In this document: positions 7,909 to 16,269 of the stretch, one piece after another
How positions within the stretch are numbered: the first letter of the stretch is position 1
Layout of the letters: the number at the start of each line of letters is the position of its first letter
Source: Kiritimatiellia bacterium
GTDB lineage: Bacteria; Verrucomicrobiota; Kiritimatiellia; RFP12; UBA1067
Length of the DNA stretch: 43,928 bases
Direction of reading: 5' to 3'
Assembly: GCA_017406465.1 (NCBI GenBank)
Contig: JAFQYM010000003.1
Location: 1 to 43,928, forward strand
Program-made: the position numbers and the translations under genes
Notes under the pieces: model-generated
Told to the model about the DNA's origin: nothing
Seen by the model: only the letters and a program-made list of their open reading frames with translations
Databases searched by the model: none

Positions 7909-8541
7909 ATGGAGACGGTAAAGATAGACGGTGGCTTCGCAGAAGTCGGGGCGGGTTCGTGGCTGATGGGCCGCGGCCAGCCGACGGCTTTCTTCGGCTC
8001 CGCCGTCCGTCGCCGCCGCAAGGGCTTCTTCCTTCGCGACCGCTCGCGTCTTGACCTTGTCGAGACGACTGCTTCCGCCAAGTGCGCCGATGCACGCCGT
8101 CCGTTCCTCACTCACATTCCCTGTGCCGCGCCTGTGTCCGCCGCCTCGGGCAAGGTGCTCGTCGCGCCTGCGTCCGCTTGGACTGGTGCGCAGACCGTGA
8201 AGGTGATTCCGATGTCATCAAAGGGCTCGCTTTGCGTCTCTCAGTTTGGCGAGGAATGGGTAGTCATGGCGACCGCCAGCCGCACCTCCCGCATACAGGT
8301 GCCCGACGGCGACACGGTTTCCGCTCGCCCCGAGGCGGTTGTCGCGTGGACCGGCAACAAGCCGACCGGCTTCTGCCCGAAGCTCGGGCTTCTTGACGTG
8401 CTGCTGCCGCGCGGTCCGAAAGACCTGCTGCTTCATTTCCATGGCCCTTGCCTCGTGTGGATCGAAGGGGCGATGCCCCAACTTTCACCTTTCCAACTTT
8501 CACCTTTCAACTCTACAAGCCGGAGGGCCTATGGCGTTTGA
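7909..8541 (+). CDS. AIM24-like beta-fold protein within the T3SS operon
   Basis: The 210-aa product has the beta-rich pattern of AIM24/TRAP-like proteins, including SARPEAVVAWTG, LLLHFHGPCLVWIEG and repeated short strands around glycine. It has no signal peptide or membrane segment. The function of bacterial AIM24 proteins is unknown. It starts one base after the sctC stop and overlaps the sctW start by 11 bp, so it is embedded in the operon. The last 22 or so residues (QLSPFQLSPFNST) are encoded by a simple DNA repeat, CAACTTTCACCTTTC, and the true domain ends near residue 185. The family assignment is moderately sure; a T3SS role is inferred from position only. Confidence 0.6.
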   Translation: METVKIDGGFAEVGAGSWLMGRGQPTAFFGSAVRRRRKGFFLRDRSRLDLVETTASAKCADARRPFLTHIPCAAPVSAASGKVLVAPASAWTGAQTVKVIPMSSKGSLCVSQFGEEWVVMATASRTSRIQVPDGDTVSARPEAVVAWTGNKPTGFCPKLGLLDVLLPRGPKDLLLHFHGPCLVWIEGAMPQLSPFQLSPFNSTSRRAYGV

Positions 8542-9694
8542 TGCCGCACAGATTCTCCGGCAGACCTATGCTTCTGGCGCAGAGCGCATCGACGTCTCTT
8601 CGCTTATGAGGCAGACCGAGCCCCAGGCGGTTGCGCGCGGCGAGCTCATGGGCACGGCCGTCGTCCTCCAGGAAGATCCGATGGCCGAGCTGATGGACTC
8701 GATGGAGGAGCTTTCGTTCCAGTTCGAGGAGAAGACGGCAAAGCGCGTCGCGGAGCGTCGGCTCGGCGAGATGCAGGGGCCGAGATCGGCGCTCGTCAAG
8801 GCGATAGAGACCTGGATGTCTATGATGCCAGACATGCCGGGCCGCGACTTCATCACGCGTCTCGCGCGAGGCCTTAGGTCTGCTGCCGGGGCGGGGAACC
8901 TTCCCGACGCACGTGAACTTCTGAAGGAGCTTGCGCGCGGCTCGACCGACCCGTCCCACCAGTTCGCGATGCTCGACATTCTCGAGCAGGCGTTTGGCGT
9001 CGGCGAGGAGGAGCTGCAGGCGCTCGTCAGGCAGGCAAAGGCGGCGCTCGTCCAGGAGAAGGGCCCCGAAATAAGGGCCGGCATCAATCTCGCCGAGGAG
9101 ATCAACGCGCGCGCCACGACGCCCGAGCAGATGCAGGAGCTGCGCGACATGTACCGCAGCGAGGTCGTCGGCTTCACGAGCCCGCAGGACTGCTTCCGTT
9201 CGCTTCTCGCAAGCCGCGGCCCCGGGCGTCTCGCCGACGCCATTTCGTTCCTCATCGCCGGCTGCGGCAAGGATCTTGCGTCTTCGTCGCCTTCGCTTGA
9301 AGCTGCGTCGCTTGGTCGCATCCTCACCGACCTCGGCTGCGTGCATAGCCTGCAGTCTGTCTTGGAAGACTTGAGCGCGCTTGCGGCCCGCATGGGCAAG
9401 GAGTTTGGCGAAAAGTGCCTGATGAACGGCGAGCAGATGACCGGCCGCGTAATGGACTTGACGGAGCAGGCGTTTGTCGCCGCGAGCGCGATTGCCGCGT
9501 TCGAAGGGGATTGCGGGCTTGCCAAGCTCCTTGCGAGGATGGACTTCGCTCGCGAGCTTACGCGGCTTTTCAGGCGGCTTTCCCCGCGGCTTTTCACGAA
9601 GGAAGGCGACAGGCAGCGGCTCGTGGACGCCGCGCAGGAACATCTCGACGGGCTTATCGCGCTCGAGAACGAAGAAGAGGAGGCCTCCGCATGA
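8531..9694 (+). CDS. sctW: T3SS gatekeeper SctW (YopN/InvE/MxiC family)
   Basis: This 387-aa cytosolic gatekeeper of the HrpJ/YopN family holds back effectors until translocators are exported or contact is sensed. The helical region around MAELMDSMEELSFQFEEKTA and the later GRDFITRLARGL, LLKELARGSTDPSHQFAML and CGLAKLLARMDFARELTRLF stretches fit the three helical repeats plus a TyeA-like C-terminal part fused in one chain. The start at 8531 is chosen because GGAGGG lies just ahead of it; an upstream in-frame ATG at 8339 would add 64 unlikely residues overlapping the AIM24 gene. Its stop overlaps the next start (ATGA). Confidence 0.82.
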   Translation: MAFDAAQILRQTYASGAERIDVSSLMRQTEPQAVARGELMGTAVVLQEDPMAELMDSMEELSFQFEEKTAKRVAERRLGEMQGPRSALVKAIETWMSMMPDMPGRDFITRLARGLRSAAGAGNLPDARELLKELARGSTDPSHQFAMLDILEQAFGVGEEELQALVRQAKAALVQEKGPEIRAGINLAEEINARATTPEQMQELRDMYRSEVVGFTSPQDCFRSLLASRGPGRLADAISFLIAGCGKDLASSSPSLEAASLGRILTDLGCVHSLQSVLEDLSALAARMGKEFGEKCLMNGEQMTGRVMDLTEQAFVAASAIAAFEGDCGLAKLLARMDFARELTRLFRRLSPRLFTKEGDRQRLVDAAQEHLDGLIALENEEEEASA

Positions 9695-10074
9695 CGGCGC
9701 CATCATGGGTAGACTCCGTAGTCGGGGAGTTCGGCCAGTCGGCCGGGCTCGGGCGCATATCGCTCGGCGACAAGGGCGTTGCCGCGCTTTCGTTCCAGAA
9801 CGGGCTTGTCCTCCACCTTGAGCATGCCTTCGACTCGCTTTTCGTCACCATGACCGTTCCGACGCGGCTTGACGCAGCTTCCGCCGCGCGGCTTCTTGGC
9901 TATGCGCATCCCGACGCGCACTTCGCCTTCCGCCTGCGGACGGGCTATATCGCAAAATCAGGACGCGCCGTCTTCGCGGTCAAGATCGCAGACCGCGACG
10001 TGACGCTCCCTGCAGTAAACGCGGCGTTCGCCTTCCTGTGGCGACTCGCAATGGAGTTTGGAGGTGTCTCATGA
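9691..10074 (+). CDS. Small CesT-type T3SS chaperone, SycN-like position
   Basis: A 127-aa protein with the class I chaperone pattern: N-terminal helix (SWVDSVVGEFGQSAGL), strands LSFQNGLVLHLEHAFDSLFVTMTVP and FRLRTGYIAKSGRAVFAVKIADR, and a C-terminal helix (AAFAFLWRLAMEF). It is coupled to both neighbours by ATGA overlaps. Its place between sctW and sctX is that of Yersinia sycN, whose product with YscB chaperones YopN. By analogy its client is the SctW encoded just upstream. Confidence 0.65.
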   Translation: MTAPSWVDSVVGEFGQSAGLGRISLGDKGVAALSFQNGLVLHLEHAFDSLFVTMTVPTRLDAASAARLLGYAHPDAHFAFRLRTGYIAKSGRAVFAVKIADRDVTLPAVNAAFAFLWRLAMEFGGVS

Positions 10075-10457
10075 GCCTAAGCGTATCAAGGACGACGGAA
10101 CCACTCCGGTTCGACACGGGGATCGGCCAGGCCGGTTACGCCGAGATACTCGATTCGCCGGTCGCCGGCCAGCCGCAGAAGTCGCTTCTTCCCGGTTCCA
10201 CGACGGTTACGCAGGCGATCGACGAGCTCTTCCCGACGGACAGGTCGGTCGGCGGCGAGGTGATGCGCGCTCTTGTGGCGGGGAACTCGGCTGTCATGAG
10301 GACGCCAAGCGGGTTCTCGCAGGCGGCCCATTCGGCGTTGCGCGCGCTCAAGGAGCGCGAGAGCGCGGCGGCAGACGACGCGGCCGCGGAGATAGAGATG
10401 CTGCTTGCGGACACCGACCTCCTCGACAGGTACAGGATGGCTCTTCTTGAAACGTAA
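10071..10457 (+). CDS. sctX: Probable T3SS protein SctX (YscX-like)
   Basis: This 128-aa protein has an extended polar N-terminus and a helical C-terminus ending AEIEMLLADTDLLDRYRMALLE. The length, the C-terminal helix and above all the position (sctW, SycN-like chaperone, this gene, sctV) match Yersinia yscX, an early substrate that works with YscY and YscV. Sequence similarity alone is weak. The ATG overlaps the preceding stop. Confidence 0.6.
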   Translation: MSLSVSRTTEPLRFDTGIGQAGYAEILDSPVAGQPQKSLLPGSTTVTQAIDELFPTDRSVGGEVMRALVAGNSAVMRTPSGFSQAAHSALRALKERESAAADDAAAEIEMLLADTDLLDRYRMALLET

Positions 10458-10487
10458 GTCGAAAGTCGTAAAAGTCAGACGAACAAA

Positions 10488-12578
10488 ATGCTGAAAAACT
10501 TTACAAACTTCTCGAATGTGTTCTCCAGGTTCGGCGACCTGGTGCTGGCCGTTCTTGTCGTCTGCATCATCGGGCTTTTGATCATCCCGCTGCCGACGGC
10601 GATGGTGGACTTGCTGATTTCCATCAACCTGATGATCTCGACGGTGATGCTGATGCTCTCGCTGTATCTGCCGCGTGCGCTCGCGTTCTCCACGTTCCCG
10701 TCGATGCTGCTCTTCACGACGCTGTACCGCCTCGCCCTGAACGTGACTACGACTAGGCTCATCCTCCTCAAGGCGGACGCGGGCGAGATCATCTACACGT
10801 TCGGCAACTTCGTCGTGGGCGGCAACTTCATCGTGGGCGCCGTCATCTTCCTCATCATCACGATAGTCCAGTTCGTCGTCATCGCGAAGGGCGCGGAGCG
10901 TGTCTCCGAAGTCGCCGCCCGTTTCACCCTCGACGCGATGCCTGGCAAGCAGATGTCTATCGACGCCGACATGCGTGCCGGCGCGATCGACCAGGAGACC
11001 GCCAAGCAGCGCCGCAACGAGCTTGCAAAGGAAAGCCAGCTGTACGGCGCGATGGACGGCGCCATGAAGTTCGTGAAGGGCGACGCGATCGCGGGACTCA
11101 TCATGACCTCGATCAACATCGTCGGCGGCATCTGCGTGGGCGTTTTCATGAACGGCAAGGAGATTGGCTGGGCGATCACGAAGTACGGCATCCTCACGAT
11201 CGGCGACGGCCTCGTGTCGCAGATTCCGGCGCTGCTCGTCTCGATCACGTCAGGCGTCATCGTGACCCGCGTCGGCGACGTAGACAACAAGCCGCTCGGC
11301 CAGGACATCATCGACCAGTTCTTCGCCCAGCCCAAGTCAATCATGCTCGGTGCGGTGATGCTTGTTGCTATCGGTTTGATCCCCGGCTTCCCGAAGATTC
11401 AGATCTTCGGCCTCGCGGCGTTTGTCGCGCTTGTCGGCTGGAGCCTCTACGCGAAGGCCAAGATTGCCGCCGCGCGCGCGGCGAAGGCAGAAGACCCGCT
11501 TGCGGCAGCTGCCCCTTCCGAGGGGGCGGCGCCTCGCCCCAAGAAGAAGGACGGCGACGACTTCTCGATGGTGACGCCCCTCACCGTCGACATAGACGCA
11601 GATATCCGCGGGGCGCTTTCCTACGAGGCTCTGAACGACCAGATCATGTCCGTCAGGCGTGCCCTCTACCACGACCTCGGCGTTCCGTTCCCGGGCATAA
11701 ACCTGTCGCTCAATCCCTCGATGCACGACGGCCGCTACAGGATCTTCGTGAACGAAGTGCCGGTTTCGGAGGGCACTCTCAAGAAGGGCTTTATCTTCGC
11801 GCTCGAAGAGCCCGAGAACCTGTCTGCGGCCGGCGTCAGCTTCGAGGGCGGCAAGCAGTTCCTCCAGGGCTACGAGACATGCTGGGTCAAGGAGGGCGAC
11901 AAGCCAAAGCTCGACGAGGCTGGCGTGAGGTCGCTCGACCTCGGCGGCGTCCTCTCGTTCCACCTCTCCGGCGTCCTCAGGCGCTATGCGCACGAGTTCC
12001 TCTCGCTCCAGGAGACGCGCATCCTCTTCGACCACATGGAGAAGGAGGCACCGGAACTGGTGAAGGAAGTGCAGCGCGTCCTCCCGCTCCAGAAGATCAC
12101 CGACGTCCTCCAGCGCCTCGTGCAGGAGGGAATCTGCATCCGCGACCTGAAGCGCATAACGCAGACACTCATCGAGTGGGGGCAGAAGGAAAAGGACGCG
12201 GTGCTGCTCGTGGAATACGTGCGTTCTGCGCTCTCCAGGTACATCTCCTACAAGTTTTCAGGCGGGCAGAACATCGTCGCCGCGTACCTCCTCGACCCGG
12301 CTCTCGAAGAGAAGGTGAGGAAGTCCGTGCGCCAGACGTCCGGCGGCTCTTATCTCGCCATGGACCCTGCGACCGTCCGCGCGATTCTCGCCGTCGTCAA
12401 GCGCACCATCGGCGACCTCGCGAAGATCCCGCAGAAGCCCGTCATCATCGTATCGGTCGACATAAGGCGCTACTTCCGCAAGATGATCGAAAAGGACTAC
12501 TACGAACTGCCGGTGCTTTCGTTCCAGGAACTTAGCGCCGAGATCAACATTCAGCCGCTCGGGAGGCTGAAGTTGTAG
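10488..12578 (+). CDS. sctV: T3SS export gate protein SctV (LcrD/FlhA family)
   Basis: This 696-aa inner-membrane export gate protein forms the nonameric ring above the ATPase. The N-terminal half holds about eight membrane segments and the highly conserved cytoplasmic FHIPEP loop (FTLDAMPGKQMSIDADMRAG, then a YGAMDGAMKFVKGDAIAG motif). A charged, alanine-rich linker (about 325-360) leads to the C-terminal cytoplasmic ring domain with HLSGVLRRYAHEFLSLQET and the final RYFRKMIEKDYYELPVLSFQEL. Length is normal for the family. The ATG lacks a strong Shine-Dalgarno sequence; the short spacer before it contains GTAAAAGTC-like repeats. Confidence 0.97.
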   Translation: MLKNFTNFSNVFSRFGDLVLAVLVVCIIGLLIIPLPTAMVDLLISINLMISTVMLMLSLYLPRALAFSTFPSMLLFTTLYRLALNVTTTRLILLKADAGEIIYTFGNFVVGGNFIVGAVIFLIITIVQFVVIAKGAERVSEVAARFTLDAMPGKQMSIDADMRAGAIDQETAKQRRNELAKESQLYGAMDGAMKFVKGDAIAGLIMTSINIVGGICVGVFMNGKEIGWAITKYGILTIGDGLVSQIPALLVSITSGVIVTRVGDVDNKPLGQDIIDQFFAQPKSIMLGAVMLVAIGLIPGFPKIQIFGLAAFVALVGWSLYAKAKIAAARAAKAEDPLAAAAPSEGAAPRPKKKDGDDFSMVTPLTVDIDADIRGALSYEALNDQIMSVRRALYHDLGVPFPGINLSLNPSMHDGRYRIFVNEVPVSEGTLKKGFIFALEEPENLSAAGVSFEGGKQFLQGYETCWVKEGDKPKLDEAGVRSLDLGGVLSFHLSGVLRRYAHEFLSLQETRILFDHMEKEAPELVKEVQRVLPLQKITDVLQRLVQEGICIRDLKRITQTLIEWGQKEKDAVLLVEYVRSALSRYISYKFSGGQNIVAAYLLDPALEEKVRKSVRQTSGGSYLAMDPATVRAILAVVKRTIGDLAKIPQKPVIIVSVDIRRYFRKMIEKDYYELPVLSFQELSAEINIQPLGRLKL

Positions 12579-12615
12579 AGTGTAAAATGTAAAGTGTCAA
12601 ATGTAAAGTGAGCGA

Positions 12616-13851
12616 ATGAACTTTGTACTGAAAATAGTCGAGGGGCCGAACAGGGGCGCTGAAATCGCGCTTGTCGAAGGCGTCGCAGTGACGCTCGGTA
12701 AAGGCGACGAATGCGACATCGTTCTTGCCGATTCGACGTTGCCAGAAGAGCCGTTGAGCATCGAGGCGTCTGCCGACTCCGTGACGGTGAACGGCGAGCG
12801 CCTTGAGCAGTTTGCGGTAAAGACGCTTGGCGCTACGTCGTTCGCCGTTGGCCCAGCCGACGCTCCCTGGGGGGAGCTAAAGTGGCCGGAGAAGGGGGAA
12901 GTGTCGCGCAGAGACGCAGAGGCGCAGAGCAAGGAGGCGCAGAGCGGGGAGGATGAATCCTCGCGCAGAGACGCAGAGCCACAGAGCGCGGAAGCGGAAG
13001 GAGAAGAAAAACCCAGCGACTCCGCGCCTCCGCGCGAGGAAAAGAAACGCCATGGTTGCCTGGGCTGCCTTGTTGTTGTCGTGCTGCTTGTCCTGCTGCT
13101 TGGCGCCCTTGCGTGGCTCTTCCGCGCCACCGTACGCCCGTATGCGGAGAAGGTGCTTGCGTACGCACGGGAGACGTTGCATTTTGGCGGCGGGACTGGC
13201 GGCGTGGGCACAGGCGCCGTACTGCCCATGACGCTTTCCGAAGTTGCCTCTAACTATGGTCTTGAACTTGAGGAAAACGACGGACAGGCGAAGCTCTCCG
13301 GCAATCTCAAGACGCGCGCCGAACGTCTTCGCGCCACGGCCGAGGCCTACGAGGCGCGGCCAGGCGTCGACCTCGACCTTTCGGACGACGAGTCGTTTAA
13401 GACCGCGGCAGACGACGCGCTCTTTACGATCACCGAGGGCGCGATGAAGGTCGTTACCGCGACAAACCGCGTACTCTCGATAGCTGGAACGTCGTCGTCT
13501 CCGTTCGCGTTGAAGCGCATCCTCGAGTCGCTCAGTGTCGATCTTCCGAAGCTGCGCGACGTCGATGCGACCGGGGTTGCGTACGGCATAGTCCCCGGCA
13601 ACGAGGAGATTGACAATGACGACGGCGAAATGCCGATTGGCGTCTCTCGCGCCAGGCGTCGCGCGTCAAAGCTCAATGAACCGTCGCTGCCTGTATGCGG
13701 AATCTTGACTACGCCGTATCCGTGCCTTGTGATGCGCGACGGGTCGCGCGTCCTCGAAGGCGCGGCGCTTGGCGGAAATGTCATCGTCAAGATCGAAGCA
13801 GACGCAGTGACGGTGACCAACGCAACGGGGAGGTTCACATGGAAGCCGTGA
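12616..13851 (+). CDS. sctD: T3SS inner-membrane ring protein SctD
   Basis: A 411-aa single-pass membrane protein. An N-terminal FHA-like cytoplasmic domain (about 1-85: VEGPNRGAEIALVEG, LGKGDECDIVLAD) is followed by a polar linker (about 95-145), one membrane segment (about 149-169, GCLGCLVVVVLLVLLLGALA) and a periplasmic ring-forming part. It forms the inner-membrane ring with SctJ. The linker is encoded by two copies of an interspersed-type repeat (12904-12930 and 12961-12987) read in frame as SRRDAEAQ and SRRDAEPQ. The upstream spacer is a GTAAAATGTAAAGTG simple repeat. Confidence 0.85.
   Translation: MNFVLKIVEGPNRGAEIALVEGVAVTLGKGDECDIVLADSTLPEEPLSIEASADSVTVNGERLEQFAVKTLGATSFAVGPADAPWGELKWPEKGEVSRRDAEAQSKEAQSGEDESSRRDAEPQSAEAEGEEKPSDSAPPREEKKRHGCLGCLVVVVLLVLLLGALAWLFRATVRPYAEKVLAYARETLHFGGGTGGVGTGAVLPMTLSEVASNYGLELEENDGQAKLSGNLKTRAERLRATAEAYEARPGVDLDLSDDESFKTAADDALFTITEGAMKVVTATNRVLSIAGTSSSPFALKRILESLSVDLPKLRDVDATGVAYGIVPGNEEIDNDDGEMPIGVSRARRRASKLNEPSLPVCGILTTPYPCLVMRDGSRVLEGAALGGNVIVKIEADAVTVTNATGRFTWKP
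12904..12987. repeat. Two copies of a CGCAGAGACGCAGAG-type repeat inside sctD
   Basis: Copies at 12904-12930 and 12961-12987 differ at 2 of 27 positions (TCGCGCAGAGACGCAGAG core). Read on the other strand this is the CTCTGCGTCTCTGCGCGA type of intergenic repeat that is common in several bacterial groups. Here it is translated as the SctD linker. Confidence 0.75.
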
Positions 13852-14090
13852 ACGAGCCGACGATGCTGTTGGAAATCGAGCGTGAGCTTGCGGGGCCCGA
13901 GAAGGATTCCGCGCTCGCGAGGTACGATGCGGTTCTTGTCGCCCTTGAAAGGCGGCTTGAGGCCGCGATGAAAGAAGGCATGTCGCCGGATGAGTTCCCG
14001 AAGGTCGAGGAGCTCAGGGAGGCGAACACTCTCGCAAGAAAGATTTTGCGCTTGACCGTCCGGGTGGACGGGGAAGTGCGAAAAGCGTAG
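13839..14090 (+). CDS. sctE: Probable needle chaperone SctE (YscE-like)
   Basis: An 83-aa, almost wholly helical protein (LLEIERELAGPEKDSALARY, AVLVALERRLEAAMKEG). It overlaps the end of sctD by 13 bp and precedes the needle gene, the place of yscE in Yersinia. YscE and YscG hold the needle subunit in the cytosol before export. The call rests on position, size and helicity rather than on clear sequence identity. Confidence 0.5.
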   Translation: MEAVNEPTMLLEIERELAGPEKDSALARYDAVLVALERRLEAAMKEGMSPDEFPKVEELREANTLARKILRLTVRVDGEVRKA

Positions 14091-14139
14091 CCGAAAGGCG
14101 ACGTTCAACAAACAAACAAAAAAGAAAAGGAAAACACAA

Positions 14140-14490
14140 ATGGCAAACTTCGATGGAACACCGCTTGTCGGAGCCCTCACGAATGATCCTCTGAGTCCCG
14201 ATATCAAGACCCAGCAGGCGCATTTCTACCGCGTGGACGACGGCAGCATCTCCGGCGGAAAGTTCATCCATACGGACTCTGTCTACAACGCCCTTATGAA
14301 TGCGGCGTCTGCGATGGAAGCCCGTCTGAAGGAGTCGCTCGAGAACTACCAGGAGCACCCGGACATCCAGGCGAACCTCCAGCAGCTGCAGTACGACCTG
14401 CAGCAGTGGAACCTCGCGCTCACCACGATGACGAACATCAACAAGAACATGGGCGACGCGCTTAACTCGATCGCCTCCAACTTCCGTTGA
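14140..14490 (+). CDS. sctF: T3SS needle filament subunit SctF
   Basis: A 116-aa secreted protein that polymerises into the needle. The C-terminal helix (LQQWNLALTTMTNINKNMGD followed by ALNSIASNFR) and the preceding PDIQANLQQLQYDLQ are typical of YscF/PrgI/MxiH. The N-terminus is roughly 30 residues longer than YscF. A strong AAAGGA precedes the ATG after an AAAC-rich spacer. Confidence 0.88.
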   Translation: MANFDGTPLVGALTNDPLSPDIKTQQAHFYRVDDGSISGGKFIHTDSVYNALMNAASAMEARLKESLENYQEHPDIQANLQQLQYDLQQWNLALTTMTNINKNMGDALNSIASNFR

Positions 14491-14858
14491 TTTTCGACCT
14501 CAAGAGCGAAGAGGCGAAGCTGTTGTTGAACGTCGCCCTGATGGCGACTGGGCAGAACCGTTTCAGGTCTGCCGCGAAGATACTCGCGGCGCTGGAGCGG
14601 TTCCGCCCGGAGGAGGCGTCCGTCGCCGTGGCGAACGCCATCCTCCGCATCAGCATGCTGGACTTCGGCGGGGCGGTAGACTACATAGACCGAATCGCCC
14701 TTCCGAAATTCCCCTCTTCGGCGATGCTCCAGGCGTTCAAGGGCATGGCGCTCATACGGTTGGGACGCAAGCAAGAAGCCGCGCTGCCACTGTCGGCCGC
14801 GGCAGAACAGACCGCCGATCCTGCGGCGGCACAATTGGCAAAGGACCTAATGACATGA
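14487..14858 (+). CDS. sctG: TPR-type needle chaperone SctG (YscG-like)
   Basis: A 123-aa all-helical protein with tetratricopeptide-like units: LLLNVALMATGQNRFRSAAK, ILAALERFRPEEASVAVANA and MLQAFKGMALIRLGRKQEA. It begins at a TTG that overlaps the sctF stop codon; the next possible start (ATG at 14541) would cut into the first helix. In Yersinia, YscG sits here and forms the needle-subunit chaperone with YscE. Confidence 0.7.
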   Translation: MIFDLKSEEAKLLLNVALMATGQNRFRSAAKILAALERFRPEEASVAVANAILRISMLDFGGAVDYIDRIALPKFPSSAMLQAFKGMALIRLGRKQEAALPLSAAAEQTADPAAAQLAKDLMT

Positions 14859-15253
14859 CAGAATCGATGATAGTTGAGGCGGTGCGTGCCGCTGGCAGGC
14901 CATCTGCGCTCGACCAGCAGGGCGCAGGAGTCGGCTCGGCTCAGCCGGTAGCCGATCCGTCCGCAGTGAGCCGATTCCAGGCCGCGATGGGTGCACAGGG
15001 ACCCCAGGGGGTGGATCCTGTGCCGTTCGCCAACGAGGTCGCCGCTTCGTGGCGTTCGGCGCATGTGAACAACCAGGGAATCCTGCACCGCATTCGTGCG
15101 CTCTCGCAGTTGGAGCGCATGCACGGGCCGTCGTCTGCCGAGCTTGTCGAGCTGCAGTACGAGGTGATGAACCTCTCGTTCCAGCAGGAAGTAGTCGCGA
15201 AGGTCGCCGACAAGACGTCGAACGCAGTCCAGACGCTTGTTAAGAATCAGTAG
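14855..15253 (+). CDS. sctI: T3SS inner rod protein SctI
   Basis: A 132-aa protein forming the inner rod / needle adaptor. The N-terminal half is polar; the C-terminal part (SAELVELQYEVMNLSFQQEV, VAKVADKTSNAVQTLVKNQ) is the conserved SctI polymerisation helix. Its ATG overlaps the sctG stop (ATGA). It is followed by a 72-bp spacer of GTTAGGGGTCAGGAGTCAG-like units before sctJ. Confidence 0.82.
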   Translation: MTESMIVEAVRAAGRPSALDQQGAGVGSAQPVADPSAVSRFQAAMGAQGPQGVDPVPFANEVAASWRSAHVNNQGILHRIRALSQLERMHGPSSAELVELQYEVMNLSFQQEVVAKVADKTSNAVQTLVKNQ

Positions 15254-15325
15254 TTAGGGGTCAGGAGTCAGTGCCCAGGAGTCAGTAATAGTGGTTAGGG
15301 AAAACATTACAGAAAGGATGGCAAA
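15254..15325. repeat. TTAGGGGTCAGGAGTCAG-type spacer repeat
   Basis: The spacer between sctI and sctJ has two GGAGTCAGT units and two GGTTAGGG-like ends. A related sequence in the opposite sense (CCCTTAACCCCTGATCCCC) stands at 23051-23072, between sctQ and sctR. AGAAAGGATG gives a Shine-Dalgarno sequence for sctJ. Confidence 0.55.
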
Positions 15326-15907
15326 ATGAGAATCGCCATATTGGTCGCCGCCGCGTTGCTGCTGGCTGGATGCGACAAGGAGACTACGCTTCACGCAGGG
15401 TTGGAGGAGCAGCAGGCCAACCTCGTGATGGCTGCGCTTCTTGACGCCGGAATCGCCTGCAGCAAGGAAGCCGGCGAGGAAGGCACTTGGAACGTCATGG
15501 TGTCGGAGCAGAAGTTCGCCGCGGCGGTGAACCTTCTGGAGCGGAAAGGCCTCCCGCGCCGCGCGCACATGGGCGTCGGCGAGGTCTTCAAGAAGACCGG
15601 CATGATATCGTCGCCGTCCGAGGAGCGCATACGCTTTATGGATGCGCTCGCCCAGGACCTCGCGAAGACGATTTCAATGGTCGACGGCGTAGTCGACGCG
15701 CGTGTGCATGTGGTTTTGCCCGAGAACGATCCGTTCGCGCGCAATGCGCTTCCTTCCTCGGCGGCGGTCGCGATCCGTTCGCGCTGGGATGCGGACATAA
15801 CCGATATAGTGCCGTCCGTAAAGGGACTCGTAAAGAATGCAATCGAAGGTCTCGCATACGAGAAGATAATGGTGACGATATTCAAGGATACGCCGCCTGC
15901 GAAATAG
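15326..15907 (+). CDS. sctJ: T3SS inner-ring lipoprotein SctJ, lacking the C-terminal membrane segment
   Basis: A 193-aa lipoprotein with lipobox LLAGC (Cys16) and both ring-building domains: GLEEQQANLVMAALLDAGI and, later, DALAQDLAKTISMVDGVVDA and VHVVLPENDP. SctJ is normally about 240-250 aa with a membrane helix near the C-terminus. This chain ends at VTIFKDTPPAK, right after the second domain, and no membrane helix follows in any frame before the next gene. Inner-membrane attachment would rest on the lipid anchor and on SctD. Confidence 0.9.
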   Translation: MRIAILVAAALLLAGCDKETTLHAGLEEQQANLVMAALLDAGIACSKEAGEEGTWNVMVSEQKFAAAVNLLERKGLPRRAHMGVGEVFKKTGMISSPSEERIRFMDALAQDLAKTISMVDGVVDARVHVVLPENDPFARNALPSSAAVAIRSRWDADITDIVPSVKGLVKNAIEGLAYEKIMVTIFKDTPPAK

Positions 15908-15927
15908 CCAATAGATATTCTTGCGAC

Positions 15928-16269
15928 ATGTCAAACGACGAGAGACAGTTTCTGCTTACGACCGTATGGATGTTCATGCGGCACGGGCAGCCTGCGCGCG
16001 CACGGGCCGTGTGCGCCGCTCTTGTCGACGACAATCCGCGCGACGGAGTGGCGTCCGTCGCTCTCGCCGAGCTCATGCTCGACTCAGGCGAGGCGGCACG
16101 TGCCATCGAGACGCTTCGCGCGGCAGATGTGCCGCCTGAGCTCGCCCATGCCGCCGCGTTTCTCGAGGCGCGCGCGTTGAAGATGGCTGGGCGCGGACGC
16201 GAGGCGGAGAGCCGCTGGAGCAGGTATATCGAGTCCAGGAAGGGGGCTGCGCGGCAATGGACTGCGTGA
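15928..16269 (+). CDS. TPR-type T3SS chaperone (SctY/SctG-like)
   Basis: A 113-aa helical protein with two to three TPR-like units (FMRHGQPARARAVCAALVDD, SVALAELMLDSGEAARAIET, AAFLEARALKMAGRGREAES). YscY of Yersinia has about the same length and fold and partners YscX, but lies next to yscX; here the gene sits between sctJ and sctK. It could be a relocated SctY or a second SctG-like chaperone. The start at 15928 is the first ATG of the conserved reading. It overlaps sctK by 13 bp. Confidence 0.6.
   Translation: MSNDERQFLLTTVWMFMRHGQPARARAVCAALVDDNPRDGVASVALAELMLDSGEAARAIETLRAADVPPELAHAAAFLEARALKMAGRGREAESRWSRYIESRKGAARQWTA

Noticed and set aside
6318..8111. 597-codon minus-strand frame over sctC and the AIM24-like gene
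   Set aside because: Arginine-rich shadow of GC-rich coding DNA; sctC on the plus strand is certain.
8339..8530. Upstream start for sctW
   Set aside because: Would overlap the AIM24-like gene by about 200 bp with an atypical cysteine-rich extension; GGAGGG precedes the ATG at 8531.
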